A DNA stretch of 64,000 nt from Sipunculus nudus (Eukaryota; Annelida; Sipuncula; Golfingiida; Sipunculidae): the NCBI GenBank assembly GCA_026874595.1, contig CM049313.1, positions 26,904,008-26,968,007 on the forward strand, in the 5' to 3' direction. The number at the start of each line of letters is the position of its first letter. Positions within the stretch are counted from its first letter, which is position 1. Position numbers and translations under genes: made by a program. The notes beneath the pieces were generated by a model. That model worked only from the letters and a program-made list of their open reading frames with translations, was not told the DNA's origin and searched no databases. Below are positions 34,686 to 45,194 of this stretch, piece by piece.

Positions 34686-35640
34686 TGATCAGTTTTTGGT
34701 ACAGTGTTTATATCAGATATTTTAACCATACTATAAATATCTGATGACCCCAAAAAATAATCCATGCTACTGCCTATGAATTGGGGTTTTTTTCTGGACC
34801 AAGTGTACATTTTTTGTTGCAAATGTTGCATTCTCCAGATATCAATGAATCCCAGAGTTGACATAAATGCATGAATAGTGTTTCTACTTTTCTCATTTGT
34901 AGAGGACAAGCCACCTTTTTTATCCATTGAATGATCAAGAAATACATTCCAATCTCCTCCGATCAAAATGTTTTCATTACCAAATGAATCTACTTGCGCA
35001 AATATGTTTTCAAAGAAATCTGGCCGATCTTCATTTGGCCCATATATATTAGCCAATGTTAATCTTATGTTATCAATTATTATATCAAGTATTATAAATC
35101 GGCCGTTTTTATCTCTTTTTATGTCTTTAATTTCATAAAATATATTATTTTTTATAAATATAAACTTTATTAATTTTACATGGATTGTACAACTAGTTAT
35201 AATAACCAATACGAGGCACTCTCCATGGCACGGATGTTGGCGCTCGGTAGTCTGTAAGGGTGGATGAAACCGGAGGACCCGGAGAAAACCACGGACCTTG
35301 GACAGGCCACTACAACCCATTCTCATAGCCACACCGGGAATCAAACCCGGGTCGCCAGCGGAGAAGGCCGAGTGTTTTACCACTCAGCTGTCCAGGTCCC
35401 TATTATTTTTTTTATTATTATTATATATATATAATCTATATATATTATATATATTTATATATCCCATGGCTATATAAGATTGAGTGACCCCATTCTGCTT
35501 TCCATATATTTTCATATTCTTTGGTACTATGTGTTTCCTGTAACAAGATAATATGGTGTGGTTTATTCTGTATACAAATTCTCTTCTCTTTTTTTTTGTT
35601 ACCTAACCCTCTTACATTTATTGATATTATACTGATCTAA
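34686..35640 (-). pseudogene. LINE ORF2: APE-type endonuclease, interrupted by a SINE
   Basis: The minus strand starts near 35635 with ISINVRGLG, then after a frame change HHIILLQETHS near 35550 (the catalytic QETH glutamate motif). After the SINE come IRLTLANIYGPNEDRP, NILIGGDWNVFLDHSMDKK (the GDWN motif) and WSRKKPQFIGSSMDYFLGS, ending KTDHNSVDI (the SDH-type catalytic end). A frameshift and the SINE insertion break it. Confidence 0.82.
35177..35402 (-). mobile_element. tRNA-derived SINE inserted in the LINE
   Basis: On the minus strand the head has an A-box-like AGCTGAGTGGTAAAACAC and a B-box GGGTTTGATTCCCGG. The core has GGTTTTCTCCGGGTCCTCCG then GTTTCATCCACCC, resembling the shared core of mollusc SINEs (Meta/Nin-type, from memory). 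The end is TAACTAGTTGTACAATCCA. It is the best preserved of three copies in the window; the others are at 2350-2571 and 4735-4925. Confidence 0.8.
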
Positions 35641-37276
35641 TCTATGGCGATATGCAGATTTTCTCCTTTTTTACAATTTTGTTTAATATATATTCTAATT
35701 TTTAATTAATGATGTTGTTTTTATAAAAAGTATTAATTTTATATTAAATTTCCAACTATGAGAACCTGAGCTTGTAAACTGTTTTGGTATTACTAATTTA
35801 TCAAGCACAAACAAAATTACAGAAAGGACGTACAATTTTACACAATCATAAGTAACATAAAAAGAAAAATATATGTTCATTACCAGTCTAACTGTTAGAA
35901 GATTCTATCAGTTTGTATGTGAAATACAGTGACTTGGTCATGCTCATCCGGTTGTAAAAGCAGCACTGGGCTTTTTACAAGAGCTGGTTATAACCTAGAA
36001 GGATTTAAGATGCAAAACTAGTTGTGGAAATATTGTTTTGCTTAAACATTTGTAATTCTGTGATTGAATCTGGATAAAGTATATAATCCGTTTTAGTTAA
36101 GAAGCAATGAACTATACCTTAAGAAGTATCAATTTAAGCAATATAATCAATATGAACAATATAAACAGCTACATTTATACTGAAACATATAAAGGCAATA
36201 TGCTGAATGACTCAAGGCTTTTCTAAAAGAAAAATTTGACAATTGCAACTATAACTTGAACATTAAAGCATCAAAATACTTTAAATAGTATTAACAAAAA
36301 CACGAACCTTATAATATAATGATGAGGGAGTCATCATTGTCATAGATGAGCAGTCTAATAGTTAATGGTGCAATCGGTCACCCTAATACTAGCTTAAATT
36401 TGTAAATACATTAATGATAGGTACTTAATATTGATTTTTGCTAATTTGTGCCATTTCCAAAATTAGTAGTAGGACATACTGTGGAAACTATTATTACTAC
36501 AGTGGCGCTGGCTCAATTCAACCAAACCTAATGTTACATGGATATAATTTAACGGAAGCCATTTAAACGGTATTTAAACTCACAACCAAGAGTGCATCAG
36601 AACAGTAACTGACTTACGGTAAACAAATATGCTTTCTTCTTGCATTACATATATGATAAATAAAATGTTTATGTTGCATGGACGATAATAATTATAGGCG
36701 TTGGTCCCCTGTTCACAAAGTATTAACAGTTCTTTCTTATCCACAGAGCAAAGACTAGTTAATGCGAGGACTGCGCCCTCTTTTGTAAAAATATGTAATC
36801 ATTAATTAAGTGGTGGGAAAGTTTTTCATTTCTGGCCATGGCAGGTGGCCAATGTCATATCCAGGCGTAGGGGTCGGTTACGGGTTAATCTCCACTCTTT
36901 TTACATCATTTATGAGATGCCCGTGCCAGAAACGTGTTTTCTGTTCCTGATTGTGCGCTTGAGTCATTTGTTGTCGTGCTTTTCTTTTGAGTTTATAATC
37001 TTTCATTGTTAAATCTGTTGAATGTAGTCGAACACCGTCATTGGCTGTTTTGTTGTTTGAGTTCTTCTTCTTTGAGTGCCAAGTTTTATATCAGTCTTAT
37101 TTAGACCACTGCAAAGGCAGCAACACCTTGACAGATGTTTGACATGACCACAGATTGTTTGCATATCAGCTGAACTTAAACCTTGTCCAAATAATTACAG
37201 TGATGACAGCTCACCTGTGATGAGAACGGAATGCATGTTCTATAGCTTAGCTCTGATGACAGCAGAATGTTTATAG

Positions 37277-38147
37277 AGAATCTGTGAGCTTATGTGATGG
37301 CGCAATGTCATCCGTCAGCCATCGTCCTTACATTAACCCATGCTATCTCAGAAACTATCAGAGCTAGCAGCTCCAAATTGCATGTGAGAATCAGTCACAT
37401 GTCAAACAAACTAATGGATTGAGCTAATTTTTAGGGTAATAGATTGGGTAAGTGCAGCTTTAAAAAAGCAGTGTAGCCAAATGAAAAAGGCTTTCAGTGT
37501 TTGAAAACAGATTTGACAACATGCTAAGTTCAACATGCTAAGTCAAGAGGTCACTCAGTTCAACCAGGTGAGGTCCAGACATCACCATGGCAACTGACCT
37601 GGCTCTGTATAGTGTCTAAACAATATGTGTAGACGTCTAGACACATCGTCTAGATGTCTAGACACATTGTCTGATGCAGAATGCCCAGATTAGAACTAGT
37701 GGAACTATATCTTTCAACTGTTTGAAAAAACTTGGTTTGCATTTTTAGCGAATCTGTGAGCTTATGCAATGGTGTGGCGTCGTCCGTCGTGCATCCTACC
37801 TTAGTCAAAAAGGGCAGGAGCTATCATCACAAAATCAGATTTTACTTATTTCTTGGCTAACTGCATTTTCTTAGATCTTATAGGGAAAAACCATGCCGCC
37901 AAATTGTATGGTCATCTGTCCCAATAATCCTCCCTGGCAAAAAGAACATATCCAAAATATCCTGACTGATACATCTTAGTTTTAAAATGACCTAGTCCAA
38001 AACTTGCAGATCCGAAAGGTCCATTTTCCTGAAATCATAATGACTAAGGTAGATATGCAGGACATAAGAGGATCAATATTAAATTTAAAAAATAAACATT
38101 CATACTCACAATTTTGCACAGGTTCGCATTAGGCCTGTAGGCCTTGT
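37277..38147 (+). mobile_element. F4 Helentron-like element with two heads
   Basis: An F4 head occurs at about 37281 (AATCTGTGAGCTTATGTGAT) and again at about 37747 (TTTTTAGCGAATCTGTGAGC). A TCTAGA palindrome cluster lies at about 37628-37665, and the F4 3' end is at 38109-38147 (CACAGGTTCGCATTAGGCC then TGTAGGCCTTGT). Either a tandem duplication or one copy inserted beside another. Confidence 0.65.
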
Positions 38148-38237
38148 ATTTTTTATTCAAGGTGGTGGGACAATTGGAAATGGGATATATAAAATTGATA
38201 TTGACATGTTGACCCAGGAAAATTTATAATTTTGTAG

Positions 38238-38389
38238 CTCAACAGATGATGACAGGATCAGAACAGAGGTCTTTGAGGACAAATTGTTTGACTACAGGAA
38301 ATCATTAGAAAACATTCAGATCATACTTCAGTCAAGGAAGAAAAAACAGCCATCTCTGTCAACAACCTCATCATCATCTACAGAGTCGG
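38238..38389 (+). CDS. MSH3: MSH3 exon: connector domain with Lys/Ser-rich insert
   Basis: The acceptor ATTTTGTAG precedes a first base that completes the split codon from the previous exon. The frame reads STDDDRIRTEVFEDKLFDYR, then KSLENIQIILQSRKKKQPSL, then STTSSSSTESG. DDRIR matches the well conserved DDRIRVE of MSH3. The basic then Ser/Thr-rich end is longer than I recall in vertebrate MSH3 and probably forms an exposed loop. The donor is TCGG|GTAAAG at 38389/38390 (phase 1). The last 22 or so coding bases (TCATCATCATCTACAGAGTC and two more) are the template of the 53-bp minisatellite that follows. Reading through the donor meets TAG within about 60 bases. Confidence 0.87.
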
Positions 38390-41300
38390 GTAAAGTAGGA
38401 ATTCCTCATCACTTTACCTGTCATCATCACATATAGACTCAGGTAAAGTAGGAATAAATCACTTTACCAGTCATCATCACCTAAAGTGTCAGGTAAAGTA
38501 GCAATTCATTATCACTTTACCAGCCATCATCACCTAAAGAGTCAGGTAAAGTAGGAATTCATGGACACTTAACTATTTATCATCACCTACAGGGTCAAAT
38601 AAAGTCTGAATTCATCATTGTATCCGCCAAAACAAAGTTTTGCGGAAACTATGTTTTTGACCAGGTTCCGCTGCTGCCGCTGCCGCTGCCGCGGCTTTCG
38701 TTTCCAGAGAATTCCTCTGAGACTACTGGATGGATTTTTCCGAAACTGACACCAATTATCGGGTCACATGTGAACTGGTGCCTTACCAATTGGCCTTGAC
38801 CAATTAGGAAAATAAATTTACACAAATGTAGCCCTTGGATAGCTTTATAACATACACAAAAATGGTGGCGCCACCTGCAGCCATTTTTGCACAGCGTCCA
38901 TCTGTTTGTCTGTCTTGGGTTAAAATCACTCCTATCTCTACAGTGGTTTGACCAAATTACCTGAAATTCTGCATGCGTATACATCCCACATAGCTTTCTT
39001 GATTTTATGACAGGTGGCGCCACCTACATTCACGTTCATGCCAAAGACATCCATGCTTATATCTCCGGACTCGTTTGACCAAAAATGGCACCACCTGCAG
39101 CCATTTTTGCACAGCATCCATCTGTTCATCTGCCTTGGGTTAAAATCACTCATATCTCTGCAGTGGTTTGACCAAATTAACTGTAATTCAGCATGCGCAT
39201 ACATCCTGGATTACTTTCTTGATTTTATAACAGGTGGCGCCAGCTTCATTTACGTTCACGCTGCAGACATTAATGCTTATATCTCCGGACTAGTTCGACC
39301 AATCAGGAAAAAAAATTTACACAAATGTTGCCCTTGGATAGCTTTACAACATACACAAAAATGGTGGCGCCACCTGCAGCCATTTTTGCACAGCGTCCAT
39401 CTGTTTGTCTGCTGTGGGATAAAATCACTCATATCTCTGCAGTGGTTTGACTTTTTCATCTGAAAATTTTGCATTTGTATACATCTTGGATAGTTTCTCG
39501 TTCAAATAACAGGTGGCACCACCTACAGTCATGTTTACGTGGCAGACATCCATTCTAATATGTAACACATGTAACTCTATTTCCCCTTGCCACTCAATCC
39601 ATGCCTCACTTCACCCGTCCTACTCTGATTTTGGCGGATACACGTAGTCACTTGTCGACTACCCGTATTATAGTTTCTTAACCAGTCATCATCCTCTACA
39701 GAGTCAGATAAAGTTGGATTTTATCATTACTGAACCAGTCATCATGACCTACAGAGTCAGGTAAAGTAGGAATTCATCATTTCTTAACCAGTCATCATCA
39801 CCTACAGAGTCAGGTAAAGTAGGAATTCATCATTTCTTAACCAGTCATCATCACAGAGTCAGTTAATTAGGAATTCATCATTACTGAACCAGTCATCATC
39901 ACCTATAGAGTCAGATAAAGTAGGAATTCATTATTACTGAACCAGTCATCATCCCCTCTGGAGTCAGGTAAAGTAGGATTTCATCATTACTGAACCAGTC
40001 ATCATCGAGAGTAGGGTAAATCAGGAATTCATCATTACTGAACCAGTCATCATCACCTATAGAGTCAGATAAAGTAGGAATTCATCATTACTGAACCAGT
40101 CATCACCACCTGTGGAGTCAGGTAAAGTAGGATTTCATCATTACTGAACCAGTAATCATCACAGAGTCAGGTATATTAGGAATTCTTCATTACTGAACCA
40201 GTCATCATCACATATAGAGTCAGATAAAGTAGGATTTCATCTTTACTGAACCAGTCATCACCACCTACAGAGTTAGATAAAGTAGGAATTCATCATTACT
40301 GAACCAGTCATCATCACCTATAGAGTCTGACAAAGTAGGATTTCATCATTACTTAACCAGTCGTCATCACAGAGTCGGGTAAAATAGGAATTCATCATTA
40401 CTGAACCAGTCATCACCACCTACAGAGTCAGATCAAGTAGGATTTCATCATAACTGAACCAGTCATCATCACCTATAGAGTCAGATAAAGTAGGAATTCA
40501 TCATTACTGAACCAGTCATCACCACCTACAGAGTCAGATAAAGTAGGAACTCATCATCACTTTACCAGTCATCATCACCAATATAGAGTCAGATAAAGTA
40601 GGAATTCATCATTACTGAACCAGTCATCATTACCTATAGAGTCAGATAAAGTTGGAATTCATTGTTTCTTAACCAGTCATCATCACCAATATAGAGTCAG
40701 ATAAAGTAGGAATTCGTCCTCACTTTACAAGACATCATCACCTACAGAGTCAGGTAAAGTAGGAATTCATGGACATTTAACTATTTATCATCACCTACAG
40801 AGACAGATAAAGGAGGAATTCATCATTTCTTAACCAGTCATCATCACCTACAGAGTCAGATAAAATAGGATTTCATCATTACTGAACCAGTCATCATCAC
40901 AGAGTCGGGTAATTTAGGAATTCATCATTACTGAACCAGTCATCATCACCTATAGAGTCAGGTAAAGTAGGAATTCATCATTTCTTAACAAGTCATCATC
41001 ACCTACAGAGTCTGATAAAGTAGGAACTCATCATCACTTTACCAGACATCATCACATACAGAGCCAGATAAAGTTGGAATTCATCATTACTGAACCAGTC
41101 ATCATCCCCTCTGGAGTCAGGTAAAGTAGGATTCTATCATTACTGAACCAGTCATCATCAAAGTAGGGTAAATCAGGAATTCATCATTACTGAACCAGTC
41201 ATCATCACCTATAGAGTCAGATAAAGTAGGAATTCATCATTGCTGAACCAGTCATCACCACCTGTGGAGTCAGGTAAAGTAGAATTTCATCATTACTGAA

Positions 41301-44300
41301 CCAGTAATCATCACAGAGTCAGGTATATTAGGAATTCTTCATTACTGAACCAGTCATCATCACATATAGAGTCAGATAAAGTAGGATTTCATCTTTACTG
41401 AACCAGTCATCACCACCTACAGAGTTAGATAAAGTAGGAATTCATCATTACTGAACCAGTCATCATTACCTATAGAGTCTGACAAAGTAGGATTTCATCA
41501 TTACTTAACCAGTCCTCATCACAGAGTCGGGTAAAATAGGAATTCATCATTACTGAACCAGTCATCACCACCTACAGAGTCAGATCAAGTAGGATTTCAT
41601 CATAACTGAACCAGTCATCATCACCTATAGAGTCAGATAAAGTAGGAATTCATCATTACTGAACCAGTCATCACCACCTACAGAGTCAGATAAAGTAGGA
41701 ACTCATCATCACTTTACCAGTCATCATCACCAATATAGAGTCAGATAAAGTAGGAATTCATCATTACTGAACCAGTCATCATCACCTATAGAGTCAGATA
41801 AAGTTGGAATTCATTGTTTCTTAACCAGTCATCATCACCTACAGAGTCTGATAAAGTAGGAATTCGTCCTCACTTTACAAGACATCATCACCTACAGAGT
41901 CAGGTAAAGTAGGAATTCATGGACATTTAACTAATTATCATCACCTACAGAGACAGATAAAGGAGGAATTCATCATTTCTTAACCAGTCATCATCACCTA
42001 CAGAGTCAGATAAAATAGGATTTCATCATTACTGAACCAGTCATCATCACAGAGTCGGGTAATTTAGGAATTCATCATTACTGAACCAGTCATCATCACC
42101 TATAGAGTCAGGTAAAGTAGGAATTCATCATTTCTTAACAAGTCATCATCACCTACAGAGTCTGATAAAGTAGGAACTCATCATCACTTTACAAGACATC
42201 ATCACATACAGAGCCAGATAAAGTTGGAATTCATCATTACTGAACCAGTCATCACCACCTATAGAGTCAGGTAAAGTAGGAATTCATCATTACTGAACCA
42301 GTCATCATCACCTACAGAGTTAGATAAAGTAGGAATTCATCATCACTTTACCAGTCATCATCACCAATATAGAGTCTGACAAAGTAGGATTTCATCATTA
42401 CTTAACCAGTCGTCATCACAGAGTCGGGTAAAATAGGAATTCATCATTACTGAACCAGTCATCACCACCTACAGAGTCAGATCAAGTAGGATTTCATCAA
42501 AACTGAACCAGTCATCATCACCTATAGAGTCAGATAAAGTAGGAATTCATCATTACTGAACCAGTCATCATCACCTACAGAGTCAGATCAAGTAGGAACT
42601 CATCATCACTTTACCAGTCATCATCACCAATATAGAGTCAGATAAAGTAGGAATTCATCATTACTGAACCAGTCATCACCACCTGTGGAGTCAGGTAAAG
42701 TAGGATTTCATCATTACTGAACCAGTAATCATCACAGAGTCAGGTATATTAGGAATTCTTCATTACTGAACCAGTCATCATCACATATAGAGTCAGATAA
42801 AGTAGGATTTCATCTTTACTGAACCAGTCATCACCACCTACAGAGTTAGATAAAGTAGGAATTCATCATTACTGAACCAGTCATCATCACCTATAGAGTC
42901 TGACAAAGTAGGATTTCATCATTACTTAACCAGTCCTCATCACAGAGTCGGGTAAAATAGGAATTCATCATTACTGAACCAGTCATCACCACCTACAGAG
43001 TCAGATCAAGTAGGATTTCATCATAACTGAACCAGTCATCATCACCTATAGAGTCAGATAAAGTAGGAATTCATCATTACTGAACCAGTCATCACCACCT
43101 ACAGAGTCAGATAAAGTAGGAACTCATCATCATTTTACCAGTCATCATCACCAATATAGAGTCAGATAAAGTAGGAATTCATCATTACTGAACCAGTCAT
43201 CATCACCTATAGAGTCAGATAAAGTTGGAATTCATTGTTTCTTAACCAGTCATCATCACCTACAGAGTCTGATAAAGTAGGAATTCGTCCTCACTTTACA
43301 AGACATCATCACCTACAGAGTCAGGTAAAGTAGGAATTCATGGACATTTAACTATTTATCATCACCTACAGAGACAGATAAAGGAGGAATTCATCATTTC
43401 TTAACAAGTCATCATCACCTACTGAGTCAGATAAAATAGGATTTCATCATTACTGAACCAGTCATCATCACAGAGTCGGGTAATTTTGGAATTCATCATT
43501 ACTGAACCAGTCATCATCACCTATAGAGTCAGATAAAGTAGGAATTCATTATTACTGAACCAGTCATCATCACCTACAGAGTCTGATAAAGTAGGAACTC
43601 ATCATCACTTTACCAGACATCATCACATACAGAGCCAGATAAAGTTGGAATTCATCATTACTGAACCAGTCATCATCACCTATAGAGTCAGGTAAAGTAG
43701 GAATTCATCATTTCTTAACAAGTCATCATCACCTACAGAGTCTGATAAAGTAGGAACTCATCATCACTTTACCAGACATCATCACATACAGAGCCAGATA
43801 AAGTTGGAATTCATCATTACTGAACCAGTCATCATCCCCTCTGGAGTCAGGTAAAGTAGGATTTCATCATTACTGAACCAGTCATCATCGAGAGTAGGGT
43901 AAATCAGGAATTCATCATTACTGAACCAGTCATCATCACCTATAGAGTCAGATAAAGTAGGAATTCATCATTACTGAACCAGTCATCACCACCTGTGGAG
44001 TCAGGTAAAGTAGGATTTCATCATTACTGAACCAGTAATCATCACAGAGTCAGGTATATTAGGAATTCTTCATTACTGAACCAGTCATCATCACATATAG
44101 AGTCAGATAAAGTAGGATTTCATCTTTACTGAACCAGTCATCACCACCTACAGAGTTAGATAAAGTAGGAATTCATCATTACTGAACCAGTCATCATCAC
44201 CTATAGAGTCTGACAAAGTAGGATTTCATCATTACTTAACCAGTCGTCATCACAGAGTCGGGTAAAATAGGAATTCATCATTACTGAACCAGTCATCACC

Positions 44301-44940
44301 ACCTACAGAGTCAGATCAAGTAGGATTTCATCATAACTGAACCAGTCATCATCACCTATAGAGTCAGATAAAGTAGGAATTCATCATTACTGAACCAGTC
44401 ATCACCACCTACAGAGTCAGATAAAGTAGGAACTCATCATCACTTTACCAGTCATCATCACCAATATAGAGTCAGATAAAGTAGGAATTCATCATTACTG
44501 AACCAGTCATCATCACCTATAGAGTCAGGTAAAGTAGGAATTCATCATTTCTTAACCAGTCATCAACACCTATAGAGTCAGATAAAGTAGGATTTCATCA
44601 TTACTGAACCAGTCAACATCACCTTTAGAGTCGGATAAAGTAGGAATTCATAATTTCTTAACCAGTCAGCATCACCTATATAGTCAGTAAAAATAGGAAT
44701 TCATAATTTTTTAACCAGTCATCAACACCTACAGAGTCAGATGAAGTAGGAATTCATTATCACTTTACCAGTCATCATCACCTATAGAGTCAGGTGAAAT
44801 AGGAATTCATAATTTCTTAACCAGTCATCATCACATACAAAGTCAGGTAAAGTAGCAATTCATAATTTCTTAATCAGTCATCATCCCCTATAGAGTCAGG
44901 TAAAGTAGGAATGCATAATTTCTTAACCAGTCATTAGCCC
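38368..44940 (+). repeat. 53-bp minisatellite, about 100 copies, built on a second MSH3 exon end and 5' splice site; split by an F2 insertion
   Basis: The unit is TCATCATCACCTACAGAGTC, then AGGTAAAGTAGGAATTCATC, then ATTACTGAACCAG, about 53 bases, with some 49-base units lacking CTAC. The first unit overlaps the exon end at 38368-38389, and its GTAAAG is the real donor. The array occupies 38368-38618 and 39675-44940. Units either keep the donor-like CAGGTAAAG or carry CAGATAAAG; in a run of about nineteen units at 39.7-40.64 kb I count seven with GT. Longer-period copying is clear: the rare variant ATCATCCCCTCTGGAGTC recurs at 39948, 41101 and 43831, and the TCATGGACATTTAACTA variant near 40768, 41908 and 43338. 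GAATTC occurs in most units. Confidence 0.96.
38619..39674 (+). mobile_element. F2 Helentron-like element inserted in the 53-bp minisatellite
   Basis: The left flank CTGAATTCATCAT and the right flank TTCTTAACCAGTCATC join to an exact array unit, so the limits are clear and there is no target duplication. The head TGTATCCGCCAAAACAAAG with TTTTGCGGAAAC forms a stem-loop, followed by GCTGCCGCTGCCGC. The body has paired units with GGTGGCGCCACC at about 38864, 39013, 39235 and 39364. The end is TTTTGGCGGATACACGTAG then TCACTTGTCGACTACCCG and TATTATAG. GGCGGATAC is the inverted partner of the head's GTATCCGCC, and GTAGTCacttgtcGACTAC is the terminal hairpin. Confidence 0.85.
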
Positions 44941-45085
44941 TGGCTTCATCATTATCTTTAGTGTCATATAAAGTGGGGTTGATCATTTCTTAACCAGTCA
45001 TCATATCAGAATATACTTTATAAGTGATACCAGCCTTTTCTTGTTTGTAATGCCTATTGATGTATATATTTCTATGTTTCATCAG

Positions 45086-45194
45086 GTGAATTGTTAGATG
45101 TTGTGAAGCTTGACAGACCAGTGGTCAGCTGTTTGAATGTGGTCATGCACTACCTGAAAATGTTCCAGCTTGACCAGATCTTATCTGTCTCTGG
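45086..45194 (+). CDS. MSH3: MSH3 exon: connector domain, C-terminal part
   Basis: The acceptor TTTCATCAG precedes GT, which completes the glycine codon split at the previous donor. It reads ELLDVVKLDRPVVSCLNVVM, then HYLKMFQLDQILSVSG, corresponding to the known MSH3 order [28 protein letters not shown]. The donor is CTCTGG|GTAAGG (phase 2), a strong site with no tandem array after it. At 109 bases it lies about 150 bases after the second minisatellite. The next exon (expected to carry the MTINGTTLRNLEI-like start of the lever domain) was not found in the remaining 18.8 kb, so the next intron leaves the window. Confidence 0.9.

Larger units (their letters stand above)
30018..37071 (-). mobile_element. 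L1/Tx1-like LINE, apparently full-length insertion, later interrupted and decayed
   Basis: The element is flanked by a 16-bp direct repeat TTGAGTGCCAAGTTTT at 30002-30017 and 37072-37087, a clean target-site duplication. On the minus strand it runs 5' leader (37071 to about 35640), endonuclease, linker, RT, C-terminal region and poly(A) (T-run at about 30018-30040). A hAT MITE (33224-34670) and a SINE (35177-35402) are inserted in it. Without these the element is about 5.4 kb. No intact ORF1 was seen in the leader region. It occupies most of the intron between two MSH3 exons, antisense to MSH3. Confidence 0.88.

Noticed and set aside
39014-39463. 149-codon plus-strand ORF and similar ones at 38649-39023, 55903-56253 and 56558-56854
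   Set aside because: They translate F2 repeat units; the same peptide words (HHFCVCYKAIQG, RWTLCKNGCRW) appear wherever F2 occurs.
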